The notes beneath the pieces were generated by a model. The model was not told the DNA's origin, searched no databases, and was given only the letters and a program-made list of their open reading frames with translations. A stretch of DNA of 35,396 nucleotides, from positions 2,617 through 38,012 of the forward strand of contig CASFXH010000029.1 in NCBI GenBank assembly GCA_949298575.1, given 5' to 3'. The DNA comes from an uncultured Parabacteroides sp. (GTDB lineage: Bacteria > Bacteroidota > Bacteroidia > Bacteroidales > Tannerellaceae). Made by a program: the position numbers and the translations under genes. This document shows positions 1 through 7,405 of this stretch, piece by piece (position 1 is the stretch's first letter; the number at the start of each line of letters is the position of its first letter).

Positions 1-28
1 TGCTTGCTTGCTTGCTTGCTTGCTTGCT
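1..28. repeat. TGCT tetranucleotide microsatellite, 7 copies
   Basis: Seven uninterrupted copies of TGCT open the window, so the true tract may be longer to the left. Tetranucleotide tracts of this length are prone to slipped-strand mispairing. No gene in the window covers it in a credible frame. The nearest gene is asnS, whose stop lies about 235 bp away, so any gene affected would be to the left of the window. Confidence 0.85.
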
Positions 29-41
29 AAGAAATTAAAGG

Positions 42-68
42 CTTTTACCAAAGGATTTATGGTAAAAG
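42..68. repeat. Short inverted repeat, 8-bp stem
   Basis: CTTTTACC at 42-49 pairs with GGTAAAAG at 61-68 across an 11-base loop. There is no U-tract on either side, so it is not a convincing intrinsic terminator. It could be a weak terminator or an operator for a gene beyond the left edge. Nothing else recognisable lies between here and the asnS terminator. Confidence 0.4.
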
Positions 69-200
69 ACGTTAATGAAAGATTTATCTCAGAAGTGTTC
101 ATCTTTTTTGTTTTTTCCGGCCCAAAGGTAAGTATTCGGAAGCGAAAACGGAAAAGAATTTTCAAAAAAAATATCCGTTCGCGGCGGGCGCGCCGAAAGA

Positions 201-230
201 AAAGCCGGCCCCAGACTGGGAACCGGCTTT
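201..230 (-). terminator. Probable intrinsic terminator of asnS
   Basis: AAAGCCGG (201-208) pairs with CCGGCTTT (223-230) across 14 bases. It lies 33 bp past the asnS stop on the minus strand and is followed on that strand by a short T/C-rich stretch (TTCTTTC). The U-tract is weak, but position and stem fit a terminator. Confidence 0.6.
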
Positions 231-262
231 CCGGGAAAAAATCTTTCTCGCCCCGAGGCGCG

Positions 263-1669
263 TCAGAACTCCGCGTTCTTCGGCGTGCGGGGGAAGGGGA
301 TGACGTCGCGGATGTTGGTCATGCCCGTCACGAAGAGCAGCAGGCGCTCGAAGCCCAAGCCGAAGCCGGAGTGGGGGACGGTGCCGAAGCGGCGCGTGTC
401 GAGATACCACCACATGTCTTTCATCGGGATATGCAACTCCTGGATGCGGCTGTAGAGCTTGTCGTAGTCGGCCTCGCGCTCGGATCCGCCGATGATCTCG
501 CCAATCTTGGGGAAGAGGACATCCATGGCGCGGACCGTCTTGCCGTCGTCGTTTTGCTTCATGTAGAAAGCCTTGATTTCCTTCGGGTAATCCGTGAGGA
601 TGACGGGGCGCTTGAAATGGTCCTCGACGAGGAAGCGCTCGTGCTCCGACGCCAGGTCGACGCCCCAATAGACGGGGAACTCGAACTTATGCCCTTTGGC
701 GACGGCCTCCTCGAGGATCTTGATGCCCTCCGTGTAGGTGAGGCGGACGAAGGAGTCTTTCAACACGCCTTCCAAGCGGGCGATCAGCTCCTTGTCGAAC
801 ATGTCGTTGAGGAACTTCACGTCGTCGGCGCATTGCTCCAAGGCCCAGCGGACGCAGAACTTGATGAACTCCTCGGCGAGCTCCATGTTGTCGTTGATGT
901 CGTTGAAGGCGACTTCCGGCTCGATCATCCAGAACTCGGCCAAGTGGCGGGGCGTATTGGAATTTTCCGCCCTGAACGTGGGGCCGAAGGTGTAGATTTG
1001 CCCCAGGGCCGTGGCCGCCAGCTCGCCCTCGAGCTGCCCGGAGACGGTGAGGCTGGCTTGCTTGCCGAAGAAGTCGTTGTCGTAGAGGATGGAGCCGTTC
1101 TCATCCTTCTTCAAGTCGTAGAGGTTCATCGTGGTGACCTGGAACATCTGCCCGGCGCCCTCGCAGTCCGACGCCGTGATGATCGGGGTGTGGAAATAGA
1201 AGAATCCCTTGTCGTGGAAGAATTTATGGATGGCGTAGGCCATGTTGTGGCGGATGCGGAAGACGGCGCCGAAAGTGTTGGTCCGTGGGCGCAGGTGGGC
1301 GATCTCGCGGAGGAACTCCATCGAGTGGCCTTTCTTTTGCAAGGGGTAAGTGGCGGGGTCGGCCGTCCCGTAGACCTCGATTTCCGTGGCTTGGATCTCG
1401 ACCGCTTGCCCCTTTCCTTGCGATTGGGTCAAAATGCCGTTGACGCTCAGGCTGGCGCCCGTGGTGATGAGTTTCAGGAGCTCGTCGTCGAACTTGTCGA
1501 GATCCACGACGACCTGCACGTTGTGGATCGTGGAGCCATCATTCAAGGCGATGAAGCTCACTTGCTTGCTTCCCCGGCGCGTGCGCACCCATCCTTTGAC
1601 GTTGACGAGGGTTCCATAGGCCGTGCTCGCCAACACATCTATAATCTTCGTCCTTTTCATTGTTTCCAT
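263..1669 (-). CDS. asnS: Asparaginyl-tRNA synthetase
   Basis: Cytoplasmic class IIb aminoacyl-tRNA synthetase that charges tRNA-Asn with asparagine, 468 aa and full length for the family. An N-terminal OB-fold anticodon-binding domain spans about residues 20-100. The class II core follows, with motif 2 at about 229-251 ([21 protein letters not shown] region) and motif 3 at about 435-448 ([12 protein letters not shown]). The start is ambiguous between the ATG at 1669 and an in-frame ATG three codons later at 1660; an AAGGA lies upstream of the first. It follows the rluB-like gene on the same strand but a strong terminator separates them, so it probably has its own promoter. Asn rather than Asp or Lys specificity is inferred from overall sequence and not tested. 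Confidence 0.95.
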   Translation of the reverse strand: METMKRTKIIDVLASTAYGTLVNVKGWVRTRRGSKQVSFIALNDGSTIHNVQVVVDLDKFDDELLKLITTGASLSVNGILTQSQGKGQAVEIQATEIEVYGTADPATYPLQKKGHSMEFLREIAHLRPRTNTFGAVFRIRHNMAYAIHKFFHDKGFFYFHTPIITASDCEGAGQMFQVTTMNLYDLKKDENGSILYDNDFFGKQASLTVSGQLEGELAATALGQIYTFGPTFRAENSNTPRHLAEFWMIEPEVAFNDINDNMELAEEFIKFCVRWALEQCADDVKFLNDMFDKELIARLEGVLKDSFVRLTYTEGIKILEEAVAKGHKFEFPVYWGVDLASEHERFLVEDHFKRPVILTDYPKEIKAFYMKQNDDGKTVRAMDVLFPKIGEIIGGSEREADYDKLYSRIQELHIPMKDMWWYLDTRRFGTVPHSGFGLGFERLLLFVTGMTNIRDVIPFPRTPKNAEF

Positions 1670-1705
1670 TTGTTTCTTTTTCCTTGTTATGCCAAAAATC
1701 CTATC

Positions 1706-1740
1706 GAAAAAAACTAGCCGGCCCTCAACGAACCGGCTAG
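1706..1740 (-). terminator. Intrinsic terminator downstream of the rluB-like gene
   Basis: CTAGCCGG (1714-1721) and CCGGCTAG (1733-1740) form an 8-bp perfect stem. On the minus strand it is followed at once by a run of seven T (read on the plus strand as the A-tract ending at 1713). It lies about 20 bp past the stop of the pseudouridine synthase gene. This is a classic rho-independent terminator. Confidence 0.88.
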
Positions 1741-1759
1741 CCTACTTGTCAAAAATAGC

Positions 1760-3214
1760 TTATTCGAACGCGCCCATTCGTAAAGCGTTCACTTCTCTCT
1801 CGTTCAGGTAACGCCATTTGCCGCGGGGCAGGTTCTTCTTCGTCAATCCGGCGAAGTAGACCCGATCCAGCTTGACGACGTGGTAGCCCAGCGACTCGAA
1901 GATGCGGCGGACGATGCGGTTGCGGCCCGAGTGGATCTCGATGCCGACCTCGCTCTTGTTCTCCTCGTTCGTGTAGCTGATGGCGTCCGCGTGGATCTCG
2001 CCATCTTCCAGATCCATTCCGCTGGCGATTTTCTCCATGTCCTCAACCGAGACATTCTTGTCCAACCAAACGTGGTAGATCTTCTTCTTCTTGAACGAGG
2101 GGTGCGTCAACTTCGAGGCCAAGTCGCCATCGTTGGTCAACAGCAAGACACCCGTCGTGTTGCGGTCCAGACGGCCGACCGGGTAGATGCGCTCCTTGCA
2201 AGCGTTCTTCACCAGATCCATCACGGTCTTCCGCTCCTGGGGATCGTCGGAAGTCGTCACGCAATTCTTCGGCTTGTTCAAGACGATATAGACCTTGCTC
2301 TCGATCTGTACGGGCTTGTCGTTGTAAATCACCAAGTCTTGGCGCGTGATCTTCGTACCCAACTCCGTCACGACCTCGCCATTGACCCGGATAGCGCCCG
2401 CTTGGATGAGCTCATCCGCCTCGCGCCGCGAACAAACGCCCGCGTTCGACAAGAACTTGTTCAAGCGGATCGGTTCGTTCGGATCCGCCAAAACCTCCTT
2501 GTATTTCAATTGTTTCTGATGGCTGTACTTCGCGTTTGGATTATACGCCGCTCCCCCCGGACGACGGTTACCCTTACCGACCGGAGCGCCACCCTGGCGA
2601 CGATTGCCCGCCGGATAACCACCTTGCGCCGGACGAGCGCCACCGCCTTGTCCATAGCGATTGCCTGATGCCACCGGACGGTTCATCGGGCGCTCATTGC
2701 CATAGTTCGGATAGCTTACTCGCGTATCACCTACACGTGGTCTTCTCTTCTTTACGACACCTTCCGTCGGTGCGGCCGCTTCATTCTCCATCCCCTGGTT
2801 CGGGTTTTGCCGAACGGGGCGCTGCTCATAATAACCACCCGCGGTAGACCGATACGCACGACCCGGCTGGGCAGGATTTCCGCCCGCGTTGCCGTATCCT
2901 CCACGGTTGTTCCCATAATTTCCTCGGCTAGTGTTTCCATAATTCGGACGTCCTCCGGCGAAACCACTCTCCCGGTTATTCTCATAATAACGAGAGCGAT
3001 TACCTTGGCCCGCCGAATAAGGTCGGTTGTCGCCATAAGAACGATAACCGCTATTATTGTTTCCATAATCGCGATTATACGCTCTCCCTTCCGGTCTGTT
3101 ATAGCCTTGGTTGTACGGCCTGCGTTCACCGTCTTGTTCCGTGCTCTCTCTCCTGACACTTGATGTTCCCTTCATTGGACGAGATAAGGACTCGTCTCTT
3201 TCTTCTGTGCTCAT
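1760..3214 (-). CDS. rluB: RsuA/RluB-family pseudouridine synthase with long low-complexity N-terminus
   Basis: Isomerises a specific uridine in rRNA to pseudouridine; by family this is 23S rRNA (RluB), with 16S (RsuA) or dual RluE/F-like alternatives not excluded. The protein is 484 aa, about twice the length of the catalytic unit. Residues 1-240 are a basic, Gly/Asn/Arg/Tyr-rich disordered tract with RGG- and NYG-like repeats. An S4 RNA-binding domain follows (about 249-295, RLNKFLSNAGVCSRREAD), then the synthase core with the catalytic Asp350 in GRLDRNTTGVLLLTNDGD and the family's C-terminal GRNRIVRRIFE segment. The start at 3214 is the only reasonable ATG. Such N-terminal extensions are known in Bacteroidota members of this family; the tract may bind RNA. 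Confidence 0.9.
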   Translation of the reverse strand: MSTEERDESLSRPMKGTSSVRRESTEQDGERRPYNQGYNRPEGRAYNRDYGNNNSGYRSYGDNRPYSAGQGNRSRYYENNRESGFAGGRPNYGNTSRGNYGNNRGGYGNAGGNPAQPGRAYRSTAGGYYEQRPVRQNPNQGMENEAAAPTEGVVKKRRPRVGDTRVSYPNYGNERPMNRPVASGNRYGQGGGARPAQGGYPAGNRRQGGAPVGKGNRRPGGAAYNPNAKYSHQKQLKYKEVLADPNEPIRLNKFLSNAGVCSRREADELIQAGAIRVNGEVVTELGTKITRQDLVIYNDKPVQIESKVYIVLNKPKNCVTTSDDPQERKTVMDLVKNACKERIYPVGRLDRNTTGVLLLTNDGDLASKLTHPSFKKKKIYHVWLDKNVSVEDMEKIASGMDLEDGEIHADAISYTNEENKSEVGIEIHSGRNRIVRRIFESLGYHVVKLDRVYFAGLTKKNLPRGKWRYLNEREVNALRMGAFE

Positions 3215-3280
3215 TGATTTAAATTAAAACAATAGATTAAAAATAGGATAGCCTCACGGCCACTCCCTGATTATTACTCA

Positions 3281-4630
3281 CTAAATACCTGTATAATTAT
3301 GAGGCGTTATCGCCCTTAATTCCTTTTTCACACGCTCGTCCACCCGCAAGCTGTCGATAAATTCCCGGATCGACTCTTCCGTCACGGTCTGATTAGTCCG
3401 CGTCAAGGCTTTCAACGCCTCGTAAGGCTTCGGATAACCCTCCCGCCGCAAGATCGTCTGGATCCCTTCCGCGACGACGGCCCAACATTGATCCAAATCC
3501 CGAGCCAAAGCTTTCTCATTCAGGAGCAACTTGCCCAATCCTTTTTGCAAGCTCTTGAAAGCGATTTCGATATGCGCCAAGGGGACACCTATGTTCCGCA
3601 GGACAGTCGAATCGGTCAGGTCGCGTTGCAAACGAGAGACGGGCAGCTTCGTCGCCAAATGCTCCAGGATCGCGTTCGCCAAGCCCAGATTGCCCTCCGC
3701 GTTCTCGAAGTCGATTGGGTTGACTTTATGCGGCATGGCCGACGAGCCGATCTCGCCCGCCTTGATCTTCTGCTTGAAATATTCCATGGAAATGTATTGC
3801 CAGAAATCCCGGTTCAAGTCGATCAAGATCGTATTGATCCGCTTCAAGCCATCAAAGATCGCGGCCAAGTTATCGTAATTGGAAATCTGCGTGGTCCATT
3901 GCTCCCGCTTCAAGCCCAGCGCCTCTTCCACGAAGCGGTTGCCGAAAGCTTTCCAATCATATTCAGGGTAAGCCACGTGGTGCGCGTTGAAATTGCCTGT
4001 CGCCCCACCGAACTTCGCGGAAATCGGCACCGCTTTCAACAATGCCAGTTGCTGCTCCAGGCGATAGACAAAGACCATGATCTCCTTGCCCAAACGCGTC
4101 GGTGAGGCGGGCTGCCCGTGCGTCTTCGCCAGCATCGGGACCGTCATCCACTCTTCCGCATATTTCCTCAACGTGCCGATCACCTCTTCCAGGCCCGGAT
4201 AATAAACCGCGTCCAACGCCTCCTTCAATGAAAGGGGAACCGCCGTATTGTTAATATCTTGCGAAGTCAAGCCGAAATGGATGAACTCGTGGTATTTCTC
4301 GGCTAGCACATGATCCGTCTTTTCCTTAATAAAATACTCCACCGCTTTCACGTCGTGATTCGTGACACCTTCGATCTCCTTGATCCGCAAAGCGTCCGCT
4401 TCCGTGAAATCCCGGTAAACCGAGCGAAGCGTCTCCTTCATAGCCGGCGTATTCAACTCCGCCAACTGAGGAAGATATTCGCTCAACGCGATAAAATACT
4501 CGATTTCCACACGCACTCTATATCGGATAAGCGCGAACTCCGAGAAATAAGCCGCCAAATTCTCCGCTTTGTTTCTATAACGCCCGTCAACAGGCGAAAT
4601 CGCTGTAAGTGATGACAATACCATAAACAT
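3281..4630 (-). CDS. purB: Adenylosuccinate lyase
   Basis: Cleaves SAICAR and adenylosuccinate, releasing fumarate, in purine biosynthesis; cytoplasmic homotetramer of the fumarase/aspartase superfamily. At 449 aa it is full length. The superfamily signature GSSAMPHKVNPIDFENAEG sits at about 295-313 with the catalytic Ser in its flexible loop, and the general-acid His is in KTHGQPASPT (His171). The N-terminus LTAISPVDGRY is typical of the long PurB subtype. Two ATGs are possible (4630 and 4624), and conservation does not decide between them. It is upstream of the rluB-like gene on the same strand, with a 66-bp gap that shows no clear terminator, so read-through is possible. Confidence 0.95.
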   Translation of the reverse strand: MFMVLSSLTAISPVDGRYRNKAENLAAYFSEFALIRYRVRVEIEYFIALSEYLPQLAELNTPAMKETLRSVYRDFTEADALRIKEIEGVTNHDVKAVEYFIKEKTDHVLAEKYHEFIHFGLTSQDINNTAVPLSLKEALDAVYYPGLEEVIGTLRKYAEEWMTVPMLAKTHGQPASPTRLGKEIMVFVYRLEQQLALLKAVPISAKFGGATGNFNAHHVAYPEYDWKAFGNRFVEEALGLKREQWTTQISNYDNLAAIFDGLKRINTILIDLNRDFWQYISMEYFKQKIKAGEIGSSAMPHKVNPIDFENAEGNLGLANAILEHLATKLPVSRLQRDLTDSTVLRNIGVPLAHIEIAFKSLQKGLGKLLLNEKALARDLDQCWAVVAEGIQTILRREGYPKPYEALKALTRTNQTVTEESIREFIDSLRVDERVKKELRAITPHNYTGI

Positions 4631-4646
4631 CTTTAAAATAGAGTCA

Positions 4647-4654
4647 CAAAGTTA
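4647..4654 (-). promoter_or_regulatory. Putative -7 box for purB
   Basis: On the minus strand this reads TAACTTTG, matching the Bacteroidota -7 consensus TAnnTTTG, 16 bp before the first purB ATG. A good TTTG -33 box is not visible at the expected 19-21 bp, so this rests on the -7 match alone. Confidence 0.4.
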
Positions 4655-4796
4655 GTTCTTTTCCGCAGATCTCTTCCTCGAATGAGAATATTTTTTGTTT
4701 TTATACTCTTTTTTTGTCACTGAACAGAACGATAGGCGATTCCATAGCCTCGTACGAAAGGGATATTCACGAAAGACAAAAAAATAAGAAGGAATA

Positions 4797-4827
4797 TTTG
4801 GAGATAAAAAAAATCGCCGTATCTTTG
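4797..4827 (+). promoter_or_regulatory. Promoter of the tRNA-Val cluster
   Basis: TTTG (4797-4800), 19 bp, then TATCTTTG (4820-4827) is a full match to the Bacteroidota sigma-ABfr promoter pattern. It lies 35 bp upstream of the first tRNA-Val gene, as expected for a short tRNA leader. Confidence 0.8.
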
Positions 4828-4862
4828 CAGCGCTTTTCAAAGATAAAGCGTTTATTGTTTAA

Positions 4863-4937
4863 GGGCGTTTAGCTCAGCTGGTTCAGAGCGTCTGCCTTAC
4901 AAGCAGAGGGTCGGCGGTTCGAATCCGTCAACGCCCA
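4863..4937 (+). tRNA. tRNA-Val (anticodon TAC), copy 1
   Basis: The cloverleaf can be read directly: acceptor GGGCGTT/AACGCCC, D-arm AGCTCAGCTGGTTCAGAGC, anticodon stem TCTGC/GCAGA around the loop CTTACAA (anticodon TAC, Val), and T-arm with GGTTCGAATCC. The discriminator base is A and the 3' CCA is not encoded. It is the first of three tandem copies. Confidence 0.97.
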
Positions 4938-4962
4938 CTTAAACAAATCCAACCGATCATTC

Positions 4963-5037
4963 GGGCGTTTAGCTCAGCTGGTTCAGAGCGTCTGCCTTAC
5001 AAGCAGAGGGTCGGCGGTTCGAATCCGTCAACGCCCA
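4963..5037 (+). tRNA. tRNA-Val (anticodon TAC), copy 2
   Basis: Identical in sequence to copy 1 across 75 bases, with the same TAC anticodon and no encoded CCA. It is separated from copy 1 by a 25-bp spacer that is almost the same as the next spacer, showing tandem duplication of a 100-bp unit. Confidence 0.97.
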
Positions 5038-5063
5038 CTCAAACAAATCCAACCGATCCATTC

Positions 5064-5138
5064 GGGCGTTTAGCTCAGCTGGTTCAGAGCGTCTGCCTTA
5101 CAAGCAGAGGGTCGGCGGTTCGAATCCGTCAACGCCCA
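5064..5138 (+). tRNA. tRNA-Val (anticodon TAC), copy 3
   Basis: Third identical 75-base copy with anticodon TAC. The sequence after it (CTCCCCAAACAAATTTC) diverges from the earlier spacers, marking the end of the duplicated block. No strong terminator hairpin is visible before the fbp promoter. Confidence 0.97.
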
Positions 5139-5252
5139 CTCCCCAAACAAATTTCAATCCATTTTTCCATTCTAAATGTGGCGAACGTCTGTAGCCGTCT
5201 TTTTACGCTTACGTGAACGCGAAGGGTTTTTCAACATGAAATCAGTGGAAAG

Positions 5253-5284
5253 GTTGGCGAAAAGATCCTCTTGCCTTATCTTTG
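5253..5284 (+). promoter_or_regulatory. fbp promoter
   Basis: TTGG (5254-5257), 19 bp, then TATCTTTG (5277-5284) fits the Bacteroidota consensus. The -7 box covers the TTG codon at 5282, so that codon cannot be the start; the transcript would begin around 5290 and leave a leader of about 20 nt before the ATG at 5312. Confidence 0.75.
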
Positions 5285-5311
5285 CGTTCATTAAAAGAAA
5301 GAGACGAAAGC

Positions 5312-7309
5312 ATGACAAAGGATGTTCAGAAGGAATCCGTCTTGACGGATTTGAGATATTTGAAGCTCTTGGCTCGGAGTTTCCCGACAGTGGCCGACGC
5401 GAGTACGGAAATCATTAATTTAGAAGCCATCCTGAATTTACCGAAAGGAACAGAGCATTTTTTGAGCGACCTGCATGGAGAGGACCAAGCTTTCCGTCAT
5501 GTGCTGAAAAACGCTTCCGGCGCCGTAAAACGCAAGGTTAACGAGATTTTCGGGATCTCCATGCGTGAGGCGGAGAAGAAAGAATTATGTACATTAATCT
5601 ATTACCCGGAAGAGAAGCTGGAGCTGATCAAGGGACAGGAACGGGATTTGGATGATTGGTACCAAGTAACCTTAAACCAATTGGTCTGCGTTTGCCGGAA
5701 TGTTTCCTCGAAATATACCCGATCGAAAGTACGGAAAGCCCTGCCGCACGAGTTTTCTTATATCATTCAAGAACTGCTGCATGAGTCGTCGGTAGAGCCG
5801 AACAAGTCCGCCTACGTAGACCAGATTATCTGCACGATTATCTCGACAGGGCGGGCAGACGATTTTATCATCGCGATGTGCAACTTAATCCAGCGGTTGA
5901 CGATTGATCTCCTTCACGTGATCGGCGACATCTATGACCGCGGCCCGGGCGCGCACCGGATCATGGACACGCTTTGCGATTACCACAACTTTGATATTCA
6001 ATGGGGCAACCACGACGTGCTTTGGATGGGAGCTGCTTCCGGCAACTTGGGTTGTATCGCCAACGTGATCCGGATGTGCCTGCGCTTCGGCAACCTCTCA
6101 ACGCTTGAGGATGGCTATGGCATTAACCTTTTGCCCTTGGCGACCTTCGCGATGGAGACATACAACGACGATCCTTGCGCCTTATTCATGCCTCGCACGA
6201 AATACGCAGACAGCTATTTCGACGAGAAAACCATCCGTCTGATCTCGCAAATGTATAAGGCGATCACGGTGATCCAATTTAAGCTGGAGGGTGACATCAT
6301 CCGTCGCCGGCCGGAGTTTGAGATGGACGACCGGATGTTGTTGCATCTTCTGGATCTGAAAGCCGGTCTGCTCCGAGTTGACGGAAAAGAATTCACGTTG
6401 AAAGATACGTATTGGCCGACCTTGGATCCGAAAGACCCTTATCGCCTGTCGGTCGACGAGGAAGAGTTAATGCGTAAGATCCAACACTCGTTCGAGAGCA
6501 GCGAGAAATTGCGCAAACACATGCGTTGCTTGTTCGCGCATGGCGGGATGTACTTGGTTTGCAATTCAAACCTCCTGTATCACGCCTCGATTCCCATGAA
6601 CGCGGACGGGACTTTCAAGGTGGTCGATATCATGGGTAAGTCTTACTCCGGGAAAGCGCTGTTGGACCGAGTGGATCAATTGGTCCGCACCGCCTATTTC
6701 AAGACTGGCGAGCAAGAGGAAGTGGAATTCGCGCATGATTATGTCTGGTATCTTTGGTGCGGAAAGGATTCGCCACTTTTCGACAAGAGCAAGATGGCGA
6801 CATTCGAGCGCCTTTTCCTAGAAGATCCGGAAACATACAAGGAAGAGAAAGGAGCCTACTATTCACTACGGGAACAAGAAGCGGTTTGTGACCGGATCTT
6901 GGATGAGTTTCACGTGACAGGCGCCCATCGCCATATCATCAACGGACATGTGCCGGTCCGTTCCAGCAAAGGCGAGAACCCGATCAAGGCGGGAGGCAAG
7001 ATGCTCGTGATCGATGGAGGCTTCTCCAGGCCTTATCATCTGGAGACAGGAATCGCGGGCTATACCCTCGTTTATCATTCAAGAGGTTTTCAGTTGGTGC
7101 AACATGAGCCGTTTGAGTCGACCGCCAAAGCGATTGAGGAAGGATTGGACATCAAGTCGACCACGATCGTGGTTGAGCTAAGCGCGCATCGCCAAATGGT
7201 AAAAGACACGGACAAAGGCGCTGAGCTGCAAAGCCAGATCAAGGATCTCGAGAAACTGCTGTACGCCTATCGGAGTGGATTAATCAAGGAAAAAGAATGG
7301 GTGGATTGA
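5312..7309 (+). CDS. fbp: Fructose-1,6-bisphosphatase, class III
   Basis: Hydrolyses fructose 1,6-bisphosphate to fructose 6-phosphate in gluconeogenesis. Class III enzymes are metal-dependent PPP-type phosphoesterases unrelated to E. coli Fbp or GlpX. The 665-aa protein carries the metal-binding signatures in order: LSDLHGE (51-57), GDIYDRGPG (205-213), WGNHD (231-235) and a late INGHVPV (about 545-551). Length is normal for the Bacillus/Bacteroides class. The start was set at the ATG at 5312, preceded by AAGAAAGAGACGAAAG, because an upstream in-frame TTG (5282) lies inside the promoter. Monocistronic, with a long hairpin behind it. Confidence 0.95.
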   Translation: MTKDVQKESVLTDLRYLKLLARSFPTVADASTEIINLEAILNLPKGTEHFLSDLHGEDQAFRHVLKNASGAVKRKVNEIFGISMREAEKKELCTLIYYPEEKLELIKGQERDLDDWYQVTLNQLVCVCRNVSSKYTRSKVRKALPHEFSYIIQELLHESSVEPNKSAYVDQIICTIISTGRADDFIIAMCNLIQRLTIDLLHVIGDIYDRGPGAHRIMDTLCDYHNFDIQWGNHDVLWMGAASGNLGCIANVIRMCLRFGNLSTLEDGYGINLLPLATFAMETYNDDPCALFMPRTKYADSYFDEKTIRLISQMYKAITVIQFKLEGDIIRRRPEFEMDDRMLLHLLDLKAGLLRVDGKEFTLKDTYWPTLDPKDPYRLSVDEEELMRKIQHSFESSEKLRKHMRCLFAHGGMYLVCNSNLLYHASIPMNADGTFKVVDIMGKSYSGKALLDRVDQLVRTAYFKTGEQEEVEFAHDYVWYLWCGKDSPLFDKSKMATFERLFLEDPETYKEEKGAYYSLREQEAVCDRILDEFHVTGAHRHIINGHVPVRSSKGENPIKAGGKMLVIDGGFSRPYHLETGIAGYTLVYHSRGFQLVQHEPFESTAKAIEEGLDIKSTTIVVELSAHRQMVKDTDKGAELQSQIKDLEKLLYAYRSGLIKEKEWVD

Positions 7310-7339
7310 GGCTGGAATAACAACTCTGACCTTACAATT

Positions 7340-7394
7340 TAGGCGGATGGCCGCGGATTTTATTTTAGCTTAATAATCCGCGGCCATCCGCCTA
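7340..7394. terminator. 20-bp perfect stem between convergent fbp and topA
   Basis: Bases 7340-7359 (TAGGCGGATGGCCGCGGATT) are the exact reverse complement of 7375-7394, with a 15-base AT-rich loop. It sits between the stops of the convergent genes fbp and topA, so it probably ends transcription from both sides. U-tracts are poor on both strands, so termination may rely on stem strength, or the hairpin may mainly protect the 3' ends. Confidence 0.75.
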
Positions 7395-7405
7395 ATTCAT
7401 TCCTA

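Noticed and set aside
8-1717. 569-aa plus-strand reading frame
   Set aside because: It is antisense to asnS, has hydrophobic/charged shadow composition with no family features, and begins in a microsatellite.
4863-5138. Repeat-spacer array resembling CRISPR
   Set aside because: The 75-base repeats fold as tRNA-Val cloverleaves and the spacers are alike.
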